A stretch of 13,016 nt of DNA from Bacteroidota bacterium (GTDB lineage Bacteria; Bacteroidota; Bacteroidia; Bacteroidales; Paludibacteraceae). The notes under the pieces are model-generated. The model was not told where the DNA came from, ran no database searches, and worked only from the letters and a program-made list of their open reading frames with translations. Below are positions 6,303 to 13,016 of the stretch, in pieces (position 1 is the stretch's first letter; each line of letters opens with the position of its first letter). Made by a program: the position numbers and the translations under genes. The stretch covers positions 1 through 13,016 of the forward strand of contig JAJZHJ010000011.1 of NCBI GenBank assembly GCA_021804525.1. Direction: 5' to 3'.

Positions 6303-7169
6303 ATGGAAACAACGGATTTATTAAAGCGGGTACGTCAAATAGAAATTAAAACGCGCGGCTTGTCCAACAACATCTTTGCCGGCGAATATCACTCTGCATT
6401 TAAAGGCAGGGGAATGACTTTTTCTGAAGTACGTGAATATCAATATGGTGACGACATCAGGAGTATCGACTGGAATGTAACGGCTCGTTTCAATCACCCG
6501 TTTGTCAAGATCTTTGAAGAAGAACGCGAGTTGACAGTCATGTTATTAGTGGATGTTTCCGGCAGTCGTGATTTTGGCACAATGTCGCAAACTAAGAAAA
6601 ACATGATCACTGAAATTGCTGCCACCATTGCGTTTTCAGCCATTCAAAATAAGGATAAGATTGGTGTCATCTTTTTTTCGGATAAGATTGAAAAGTTTAT
6701 CCCTCCACAAAAAGGGAAAAAACACACGTTGTACATCATTCGAGAACTCATAAATTTTGAACCGGAAAACAGCAATACAGATATTGCTCATGTGTTAGAA
6801 TATTTTACCAATGCGATCAAACGCCGTTGTATTGCATTTTTAATCTCCGATTTTATAGATGGTAGTTTCGAACGTGCCATTTCATTAGCAAATCGAAAAC
6901 ATGATTTGGTAGCCTTGCAGGTGTATGATCCGCGGGAGACAGAACTCCCTGATATTGGCTTGATGAAGGTAAAAGATGCTGAGACAGGGGAACGATTGTG
7001 GGTGGATACCTCTGATCGCCGTTTGCGAATGGCTTACCACAATTGGTGGGGTGAAAATCAGATTATGTTGCAGCAGGTACTAGCAAAAAGCCATGTTGAT
7101 TTCGTTTCTATTAGTACCGACCAAGATTATGTCAAATCATTGATGCGTCTTTTCAAACTACGTAGTTAA
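6303..7169 (+). CDS. DUF58 domain protein (vWA-like partner of MoxR)
   Basis: This soluble protein of 288 residues has no signal peptide or membrane segment. The DUF58 signature is complete: FKGRGMTFSEVREYQYGDD at 33-51, then IRSIDWNVTAR at 52-62. It is followed by a vWA-like fold with a metal-site motif DVSGS at 84-88 and a strand CIAFLISDF in the second half. DUF58 genes follow moxR in most MoxR operons, and the products are thought to bridge the ATPase to its targets. The ATG at 6303 is the first in frame and sits 106 bp after the moxR stop. Residues beyond about 200 (VYDPRETELPDIG) match the family's usual C-terminal part. The client is unknown. Confidence 0.93.
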   Translation: METTDLLKRVRQIEIKTRGLSNNIFAGEYHSAFKGRGMTFSEVREYQYGDDIRSIDWNVTARFNHPFVKIFEEERELTVMLLVDVSGSRDFGTMSQTKKNMITEIAATIAFSAIQNKDKIGVIFFSDKIEKFIPPQKGKKHTLYIIRELINFEPENSNTDIAHVLEYFTNAIKRRCIAFLISDFIDGSFERAISLANRKHDLVALQVYDPRETELPDIGLMKVKDAETGERLWVDTSDRRLRMAYHNWWGENQIMLQQVLAKSHVDFVSISTDQDYVKSLMRLFKLRS

Positions 7170-7211
7170 CTCATTCTATTTTTTATTGTCTCGCCGAGTA
7201 ATGCTTGAAAT

Positions 7212-8213
7212 ATGAGAACCATTCGTCATATATTTCTTTTTATCATTGCAATTTTAATTGCTCAAGATGCTTTCTCTCAGGAAGTGACTGTAAAATCGTC
7301 TATCGATTCAACGTTGATTTTGATTGGAAAACAATCTCATTTAACGTTTGAAGTCGCACAACCTAAGAATGCCATTGTGCACTTGCCGTTGATTGCTGAC
7401 ACGTTGGTCAATGGAGTTGATGTTGTAGCTCGTACAAAACCCGATACCACTGATCTTGGGCATGGACGTATTCAGGTTCGACAGATATATACTATCACTT
7501 CGTTTGATACAGCGTTGTACTATATTCCACCGTACGATTTTATCAATGGCAGTGATACGATCAAATCAACACCCATGTCATTGAAGGTACTCACTTATTC
7601 TATTGACACAACCCGACAATCAATTTATGATATAAAACCCATCGTTTCACCTCCTTTCGATTGGATGGCTTTTTGGAAAATGGCATTGATCATTGCATTG
7701 ATTCTTATAATCCTAGTACTAATCGCTTATTATATTTGGAAGCATGTGCTTAAAAAACCAATCCCGTTTATCAAAGCCACAGAACGAATTTTAACGCCCT
7801 ATGAAGCTGCATTAGAAGCACTAAATACTATCAGTCACAAGAAAATTTGGCAACAAGGACGCGAGAAAGAATATTTTACACAGTTAACTGATGTGTTGAG
7901 AAAATATATTGAAGGACGCTTTAATATTCAAGCACTTGAAATGACATCGTCAGACCTTTTAGATGAAACCAAATACTTTAAGAGTGAATATCCTGCCGCC
8001 TACGATAGTCTCAAAAAAGTATTACAAGTGAGTGATTTAGTGAAATTTGCAAAATGGAGACCAACTCCAGAAGAGAATGATTTAAGTTTGAATCTTTGCT
8101 ATTTATTTGTCAATCAAACAAAAGAAGAAGAAGAGATTTCCTCTGTCAACACACAAACAATTCCTTCTGACAAACAGAATGAAAAAAATGACGTATCAGA
8201 CAAATTGGTTTAA
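7212..8213 (+). CDS. Single-pass membrane protein of the Bat cluster, BatD-like in layout
   Basis: This 333-residue protein has a signal peptide (1-22, ending AFSQ), a periplasmic part of about 130 residues rich in beta strands, one membrane helix at about 157-177 (MALIIALILIILVLIAYYIW), and a cytoplasmic helical domain. The cytoplasmic part around 220-255 (EYFTQLTDVLRKYIEGRF, then ALEMTSSDLLDE) resembles DUF4381-type domains and also the C-terminal part of BatD in this window. The last 45 residues are polar and probably disordered. It lies 42 bp after the DUF58 gene and 20 bp before batA, in the place where Bacteroidetes Bat clusters carry an unnamed membrane protein. A role as a membrane scaffold for the vWA proteins is inferred from position only. 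Confidence 0.85.
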   Translation: MRTIRHIFLFIIAILIAQDAFSQEVTVKSSIDSTLILIGKQSHLTFEVAQPKNAIVHLPLIADTLVNGVDVVARTKPDTTDLGHGRIQVRQIYTITSFDTALYYIPPYDFINGSDTIKSTPMSLKVLTYSIDTTRQSIYDIKPIVSPPFDWMAFWKMALIIALILIILVLIAYYIWKHVLKKPIPFIKATERILTPYEAALEALNTISHKKIWQQGREKEYFTQLTDVLRKYIEGRFNIQALEMTSSDLLDETKYFKSEYPAAYDSLKKVLQVSDLVKFAKWRPTPEENDLSLNLCYLFVNQTKEEEEISSVNTQTIPSDKQNEKNDVSDKLV

Positions 8214-8233
8214 TTTGAAATAAAGAAATTACT

Positions 8234-9217
8234 ATGGTTTTTAGAAATCCCGGATTCTTGTTTTTATTACTGGTACTTCTTCCAATGATTGCCGGTTATA
8301 TATGGAAATTAGGCCAATCGGATGCTAGTTTACAAATTTCATCTACACGATATTTTGCCGGTTTCGCCAAAACAAGACGCTTATATTTACGGCATGTACC
8401 GTTTGTGTTACGTCTTTTGACGGTTATCATGTTGATTATTGTTATTGCACGCCCACAGATTGCAAATGCAGTTTCTGACCGATCGACGGAAGGGATTGAC
8501 ATAATGTTAGCTATTGACGTATCCGGCTCAATGTTGGCGAAAGACTTAACACCAAATCGGATTGAGGCAGCTAAAAGTGTAGCGGCTGAGTTTATCAATA
8601 GCCGTCCAAACGATAACATCGGATTGGTTATTTTTGCTAGTCAAGCCTTCACTCAAAGTCCCTTGACCACAAATCATGCCGCACTACTCAATCTACTTAA
8701 AACCGTTAATTTTGGAGAAGTTGATGACGGCACAGCTATTGGTGTGGGATTAGCTACTGCAATCAATCGTCTAAAAGATAGCCATGCAAAATCGAAAGTG
8801 ATCATCTTATTGACTGATGGATCTAATAATACTGGCGATATAGCTCCATTGACAGCAGCTGAAATTGCTAAAACATACGGAATTCGGGTTTATACCATTG
8901 GTGTAGGATCGAGAGGAATGGCTCCCATGCCGGTGCAAACACCTTTTGGGTTGCAATATCAAAACATGCAGGTTGATATTGACGAAGGTACTTTACAACA
9001 AATTGCCAACATGACACATGGACAATATTTCAGAGCTACGGATACTGAAAAGTTACATGAAATTTACCATGATATTGATCAATTGGAAAAGAATAAGATG
9101 CATGTAAAAGAATATTTCCGGAACACGGATGATTATACGATTTTTGCATTACTTGCACTGTTGTTTTTGGCAAGTGAATTAATTTTGCGTTATACTGTTT
9201 TGCGAAAGATTCCGTAA
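8234..9217 (+). CDS. batA: BatA: membrane-anchored vWA-domain protein
   Basis: This 327-residue protein is close to other BatA proteins. Two hydrophobic segments at the N-terminus (about 5-24 and 57-73) are followed by the family motif IARPQ and then a vWA domain. The metal-binding MIDAS site is complete: DVSGS at 95-99, T167 in DDGTAIG, and D195 in LLTDGSNN. A final membrane helix lies at about 302-322 (FALLALLFLASELILRY). This topology places the vWA domain on one face of the inner membrane, anchored at both ends; the family is thought to face the periplasm. It starts 20 bp after the preceding gene and is followed by batB after 53 bp. Bat proteins were linked to aerotolerance in Bacteroides fragilis; the exact task is not known. 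Confidence 0.93.
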   Translation: MVFRNPGFLFLLLVLLPMIAGYIWKLGQSDASLQISSTRYFAGFAKTRRLYLRHVPFVLRLLTVIMLIIVIARPQIANAVSDRSTEGIDIMLAIDVSGSMLAKDLTPNRIEAAKSVAAEFINSRPNDNIGLVIFASQAFTQSPLTTNHAALLNLLKTVNFGEVDDGTAIGVGLATAINRLKDSHAKSKVIILLTDGSNNTGDIAPLTAAEIAKTYGIRVYTIGVGSRGMAPMPVQTPFGLQYQNMQVDIDEGTLQQIANMTHGQYFRATDTEKLHEIYHDIDQLEKNKMHVKEYFRNTDDYTIFALLALLFLASELILRYTVLRKIP

Positions 9218-9270
9218 GGAAATTGTCCTGTTTTTGCACAAACTTTTTGTCACTAAAAATACTGGAGAAA

Positions 9271-10287
9271 ATGTTTCAATTTGCACAGCCTAATTATCTG
9301 TATTTATTGCTGTTAGTTCCAATCATTTTTTTGCTGTTTGTTTACAGCAGAATCGTGAAACGAAAAAATATTGCTCGATTTGGAAATCCTGAGTTGGTGA
9401 AAACATTGATGCCAAATTACTCTTCATCGCGCCCGGTAGTCAAGTTCTATCTGCTTCTCACTGCTTTGACGTTTGTCATCTTGTCGTTGGCTCGCCCACA
9501 GTTTGGAATGAGTACTGAAACGGTTAAGCGACATGGAATTGAAGTGATGATTGCAATGGATGTTTCCAACTCGATGATGGCTACCGATGTATCACCTAAT
9601 CGCTTAGAATTGTCCAAGCAGCTTTTGTCGTCACTTTCCGATCGATTGTCACAGGATAAAATTGGGATTGTTGTTTTTGCCGGCGAAGCAGTTACTCAAC
9701 TCCCTATAACGGCAGATAATGTTGCGGCAAAAATGTTTTTATCCAATATCAATCCCAATTTGGTTCCAGTGCAAGGTACGGCTATTGGATCAGCTATTGA
9801 TGTATCTATTCAGGACTTAACATCCACTTCAAAAGCAGGGAAAGCTATTATATTACTTACTGATGGTGAGAATTTTGAAGACAATGCCGTAGCTGCCGCA
9901 AAATTGGCTGTAAAAAAAGGAATTATGGTTGACGTTATCGGAGTAGGAACACCGCAAGGATCTCCCATTCCAATTGCCGGCACAATGAGTTATATGAAAG
10001 ATGAACAAGGTAACGTTGTTGTAACACATCTCAATGAAGAGATGTGTAAAGAGATTGCTGCAGCCGGAAAAGGAATTTATGTGCGTGCTGATAATACCAA
10101 CACCGCTTTAAATGCAGTAACGAATAGTTTGCATCAATTAGCCACAGCACCCATCGAAAGCCAAATTTACTCGACCAATGACGAACAATTTGCTAATTTA
10201 GCATGGTTGGCTTTCTTCTTGTTAGTGATCGATATGATTATTATGGAACGCAAAAATAAGTGGATCAATCAGTTCAAATGGTTTTAA
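9271..10287 (+). CDS. batB: BatB: membrane-anchored vWA-domain protein
   Basis: This 338-residue protein starts at ATG 9271, which follows a GGAG purine motif by three bases and gives the normal family start MFQFAQPNYLYLLLL. An ATG at 9223 in frame would add 16 residues without family support. Layout as in BatA: membrane segments at about 8-26 and 57-73, then LARPQFGM, a vWA domain, and a C-terminal helix (LAWLAFFLLVIDMIIME). The MIDAS site is complete: DVSNS at 97-101, T170 in VQGTAIG, D198 in LLTDGENF. It is clearly a paralogue of BatA, with the same order of motifs. The gene ends close to batC. BatB is reported to form complexes with BatA and BatC in other bacteria; that is family knowledge and not visible here. 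Confidence 0.93.
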   Translation: MFQFAQPNYLYLLLLVPIIFLLFVYSRIVKRKNIARFGNPELVKTLMPNYSSSRPVVKFYLLLTALTFVILSLARPQFGMSTETVKRHGIEVMIAMDVSNSMMATDVSPNRLELSKQLLSSLSDRLSQDKIGIVVFAGEAVTQLPITADNVAAKMFLSNINPNLVPVQGTAIGSAIDVSIQDLTSTSKAGKAIILLTDGENFEDNAVAAAKLAVKKGIMVDVIGVGTPQGSPIPIAGTMSYMKDEQGNVVVTHLNEEMCKEIAAAGKGIYVRADNTNTALNAVTNSLHQLATAPIESQIYSTNDEQFANLAWLAFFLLVIDMIIMERKNKWINQFKWF

Positions 10288-10403
10288 ACAATATGAAACG
10301 AGCATGTTCTAAGAACGGTAATAAAGACATAAACAGTAGCATGCACGTTCTTTTGCCGCTACAAAAAAAGATGTCTGAGATTAAACCAACAAATTATTTA
10401 CGG

Positions 10404-11111
10404 ATGAAATCTTTCTGTATTTTGTTAGGATGTATGGTTTCTTTTTTACCTGTGATGGCACAAAAAGGAAATAACGATGTGCGAAAAGGAAATAAATTGT
10501 ACAACACGCTAAACTACGATGCTGCAGCGATATTGTATAAGGAGGCGCTTAAAAAAAATCAGAAATCGTTTGATGCTGCTTATGATTTGGGGAATGCTCT
10601 TTATCGTCAAAAAAACTATAAAGAAGCGATGAGTGCATATCAAAAAGCATTACCACTTACACAAGACAAAATTCAACTTGCACATGATTTTCATAATGTT
10701 GGAAACGCTCTGATGAATCAGAAACAATATGAAGATGCACTAAAAGCTTACCGCTCAGCGTTGTTGGCTAATCCAAACGATGACGAAACCCGTTTTAACT
10801 ATGCTTATGCAGCCGAGATGTTGAAACATCAACAAAACAAGGACAAACAGAATAAAAACCAACAAAATAAACAGAACAAACAAGATCAGAAAAATCAGCA
10901 AAATAAACAGAATCAAAACGGTAACAACAAAAATAATCAGAACAAAAACAAGCAAAATCAAGATCAGCAACAACCTCAAGGAGGTGGAATGTCGAAGCAG
11001 AATGCAGATCAAATTCTAAATGCAATCCAACAAGAGGAAAATCAGGTGCAAGATAAAATAAACCAACAACGGGTTCAAATGCACGAACAAAACCCGGCAA
11101 AAGATTGGTAG
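10404..11111 (+). CDS. batC: BatC: secreted TPR protein with Gln/Asn/Lys-rich tail
   Basis: The chosen start gives 235 residues with a clean signal peptide (MKSFCILLGCMVSFLPVMAQ). Residues about 22-142 hold tetratricopeptide repeats, for example AAYDLGNALYRQKNYKEAM and the partner AHDFHNVGNALMNQKQYED. Residues about 142-192 are almost purely Gln, Asn and Lys. The tail carries the conserved BatC end (SKQNADQILNAIQQEENQ, with KDW at the end). The frame is open upstream to ATG 10260, overlapping batB, and ATG 10293, just after the batB stop. These would put 37-48 extra residues before the signal peptide, so I prefer 10404, though annotation tools may choose the longer form. TPR repeats suggest a protein-binding role with BatA and BatB. 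batD follows after 33 bp. Confidence 0.88.
   Translation: MKSFCILLGCMVSFLPVMAQKGNNDVRKGNKLYNTLNYDAAAILYKEALKKNQKSFDAAYDLGNALYRQKNYKEAMSAYQKALPLTQDKIQLAHDFHNVGNALMNQKQYEDALKAYRSALLANPNDDETRFNYAYAAEMLKHQQNKDKQNKNQQNKQNKQDQKNQQNKQNQNGNNKNNQNKNKQNQDQQQPQGGGMSKQNADQILNAIQQEENQVQDKINQQRVQMHEQNPAKDW
10827..10979 (+). repeat. Low-complexity tract in batC
   Basis: About 150 bases of AAC, AAA, CAA and CAG-type codons give a run of Asn, Lys and Gln with recurring units such as NKQNK and QQNK. It links the TPR region to the conserved end and is likely flexible. Such tracts can change length by slippage. The apparent frames on the other strand here are artefacts of this composition. Confidence 0.8.
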
Positions 11112-11144
11112 TATATGATATATAAAGAAAGGAAACATAACGAT

Positions 11145-12965
11145 ATGAGAAAAGCAGGATTAATAGCCATCGCCCTCATGGCGCTCGGATGGAGTCATCT
11201 CTTTGCTGATAATGTTGTATTCAGAGCTAAAGCGCCTTCTACAGTCGTGATGGGTACAGCCTTTCAATTGGTTTACTCCATCAATACATTGGCAGATCCA
11301 AATGAATTGCGGACTCCATCGATTGCTGGATTCGACGTTGTGGCTGGTCCCTTTACTACACGTTCCGAACAAAACATCAATGGACAATACAGTAGTTCCA
11401 TGACCTTTACCTTAATGTTGATGCCTAAAAAGGTAGGAACTTTTTCTATTCCACCCGGATCTATCACGGTGAATCGTCAGCGATATACATCCAATGGATT
11501 GTCAATTAAAGTGTTACCACCTGATAAAAATGCACCAAAACAGGCTCAAGTCGGAGGAATAAGCGCTCATGGTGGCTCATCATTTCAAGCAGCTACAAAT
11601 CAGGATGTGTTTATTCGTGCCAATGTTTCCAAAACAAGGGTTTATGAGCAAGAAGCCTTTTTGGTGACTTACAAGCTTTACTCTATCCCCGATATTGTAG
11701 GTTTTGAAGATGTTAAATTTCCTGATTTTAAGAACTTTGTGATGCAGCAAATTGATTTATCTAATGATCGGCAAACTCAGTTAGAAAATTACAATGGGCG
11801 TAATTATACAACAGCCGTTATATACCAGGTGTTGTTATTCCCTCAACGTTCCGGCATCATAAATATTGATCGGGCTGCCTGCACAGCGATTATTCGTTTG
11901 CGTAATCAACAAAAAGTGCGTAGTATTTTTGATGATTTTTTTGATACATACCAAGATGTAAAAAAGATTTTGGTTGCGCCGCCTATTCGTATTGATGTGG
12001 AACCATTGCCTTTACAAGGAAAGCCGGCTTCATTTTCAGGCGCAGTTGGCAATTTTCAGCTTAACTCGTCATTGTCGAAAACTATTGTGAAAACCAATGA
12101 AGCTGTTACACTAGAAATTACATTGTCTGGAACCGGCAATCTGAAATTGATAAATAATTTACCTGTCGTTTTTCCTCACGATTTTGACACATACGAGCCT
12201 AAAGTAGATAACAATTATCGTACCACACAAAACGGTATTACAGGTACCAAAACCATTGATTATTTGGCTATTCCCCGTCAAGCAGGAGATTTTACTATTG
12301 CTCCAGTATCTTTTTCTTATTTTGATGTGTCAACACATACATATAAAACCCTTTCGACACCCGAATACAAGATTCATGTTGATCAAGGAGCTGTCAGCAA
12401 CAATTCAGTGGTAAATAATATGCCTCAAAAAGAGAATATTAAACTATTGAATCAGGATATTCGCTATATTGATACTAATAATTTTAATGTCTCAAAACGC
12501 CAATCATTTTTAATTGAATCAAATGCGTTTTGGCTTGTTTATTTAATTGCTTTTTTAATTGCTGTTTCACTATTCTTGATATTCCGCAAACAAGCTCGCG
12601 ATAATGCCAATATAGCTTTGACACGTACTAAAAAAGCAAACAAAATGGCGCTAAAACGGCTGAAGATGGCATCACTATATCTTAAAGACAACGATAAAGA
12701 ACGCTTTTATGAAGAGGTGCTCAAAGCAATTTGGGGATACATGAGTGATAAGCTAAGTATTCCTATGGCTGACTTAACGAAACAAATGATGGATTTGACT
12801 TTGAGAGAACGCAAAGTGGAAGAAGATCTCATCCAACGACTAATGGAATTACTGAACACATGTGAGTATGCCCAGTACGCGCCTGCTGCGAATAACAAAG
12901 CAATGGATCAAATATTTGATGAGACTGTTTCCACCATCGAACTGCTCGAAAATCATATTAAATAA
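11145..12965 (+). CDS. batD: BatD: large periplasmic single-pass membrane protein (oxygen-tolerance family)
   Basis: This 606-residue protein from ATG 11145 has a signal peptide (MRKAGLIAIALMALGWSHLFA) and then a long beta-rich periplasmic part made of several Ig-like segments. The first (about 23-115) contains LVYSINTLADPNELRTPS and the typical IPPGSITVNRQRY. A second and a third follow, ending with FTIAPVSFSYFD. A membrane helix at about 460-480 (AFWLVYLIAFLIAVSLFLIF) leads into a cytoplasmic helical domain of about 125 residues (EEVLKAIWGYMSDKLSIP). The layout is that of the BatD family. An in-frame ATG at 11115 would put ten charged residues before the signal peptide, so 11145 is preferred; an AAGGAAA lies upstream. 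The next gene starts 8 bases after the stop. Confidence 0.93.
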   Translation: MRKAGLIAIALMALGWSHLFADNVVFRAKAPSTVVMGTAFQLVYSINTLADPNELRTPSIAGFDVVAGPFTTRSEQNINGQYSSSMTFTLMLMPKKVGTFSIPPGSITVNRQRYTSNGLSIKVLPPDKNAPKQAQVGGISAHGGSSFQAATNQDVFIRANVSKTRVYEQEAFLVTYKLYSIPDIVGFEDVKFPDFKNFVMQQIDLSNDRQTQLENYNGRNYTTAVIYQVLLFPQRSGIINIDRAACTAIIRLRNQQKVRSIFDDFFDTYQDVKKILVAPPIRIDVEPLPLQGKPASFSGAVGNFQLNSSLSKTIVKTNEAVTLEITLSGTGNLKLINNLPVVFPHDFDTYEPKVDNNYRTTQNGITGTKTIDYLAIPRQAGDFTIAPVSFSYFDVSTHTYKTLSTPEYKIHVDQGAVSNNSVVNNMPQKENIKLLNQDIRYIDTNNFNVSKRQSFLIESNAFWLVYLIAFLIAVSLFLIFRKQARDNANIALTRTKKANKMALKRLKMASLYLKDNDKERFYEEVLKAIWGYMSDKLSIPMADLTKQMMDLTLRERKVEEDLIQRLMELLNTCEYAQYAPAANNKAMDQIFDETVSTIELLENHIK

Positions 12966-12973
12966 TTATCCAA

Positions 12974-13016
12974 ATGAAAACAATGAAACGGAATCAATTT
13001 TTTTGGATATTCTTTT
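12974..13016 (+). CDS. Start of the next Bat-cluster gene, probably batE, cut by window edge
   Basis: Only 14 codons are visible: MKTMKRNQFFWIFF, with a second ATG at 12983. A basic start followed by an aromatic hydrophobic run fits a signal peptide. It lies 8 bases after batD, so it is surely in the same transcript. In Bacteroidetes the gene after batD is usually batE, a TPR protein, but nothing in these few codons proves this. Confidence 0.5.
   Translation, partial: MKTMKRNQFFWIFF

Noticed and set aside
10755..11100. Two minus-strand frames opposite batC
   Set aside because: They are by-products of the Q/N/K codon tract. The hydrophobic translation of the opposite strand has no family look, and the plus-strand TPR protein is certain.

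Overview
The window looks like a chromosomal segment of a member of the Bacteroidota, most likely order Bacteroidales. The evidence is the AT-rich coding sequence, the repeated promoter -7 element of the form TAnnTTTG, tRNA genes without an encoded CCA, a Bacteroidetes-type tyrosine recombinase, and a gene order moxR - DUF58 - small membrane protein - batA - batB - batC - batD typical of that phylum. No species can be named from the sequence alone.

Layout. (1) Positions 1-1876, minus strand: a two-gene unit with a 16-bp gap. The first gene encodes a secreted PorV/PorQ-like outer-membrane barrel. The second encodes a secreted protein with a ComEA-like helix-hairpin-helix segment and a long, probably barrel-like remainder, cut by the window edge. 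(2) Positions 1877-2400: about 400 bp without a convincing gene, then an initiator tRNA-Met on the plus strand with a textbook promoter and a strong hairpin terminator. (3) Positions 2421-4017, minus strand: a complete tyrosine recombinase with no visible element cargo, preceded by a cluster of inverted repeats, and a tRNA-Ser(UGA) with its own promoter and terminator. (4) Positions 4164-4905, plus strand: rnpA and yidD, the RNase P protein and the membrane insertion factor. (5) Positions 5201 to the end, plus strand: the MoxR/Bat cluster.

In the Bat cluster, a MoxR AAA+ ATPase would act as the chaperone-like motor. The DUF58 protein is a soluble vWA-like partner. BatA and BatB are membrane-anchored vWA proteins with intact MIDAS motifs. 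BatC carries TPR repeats and BatD is a large single-pass periplasmic protein. The protein between DUF58 and BatA looks like a shortened relative of BatD. The last 43 bases start another secreted protein, presumably BatE by position. The Bat system was first linked to aerotolerance in Bacteroides fragilis, but its mechanism is still unclear.

I did not find a wholly new system. The least ordinary parts are the stand-alone recombinase between two tRNA genes, with inverted repeats upstream and a non-canonical catalytic position; the HHH/barrel pair; the BatD-like small protein; and an initiator tRNA with a departure from the three-GC rule.
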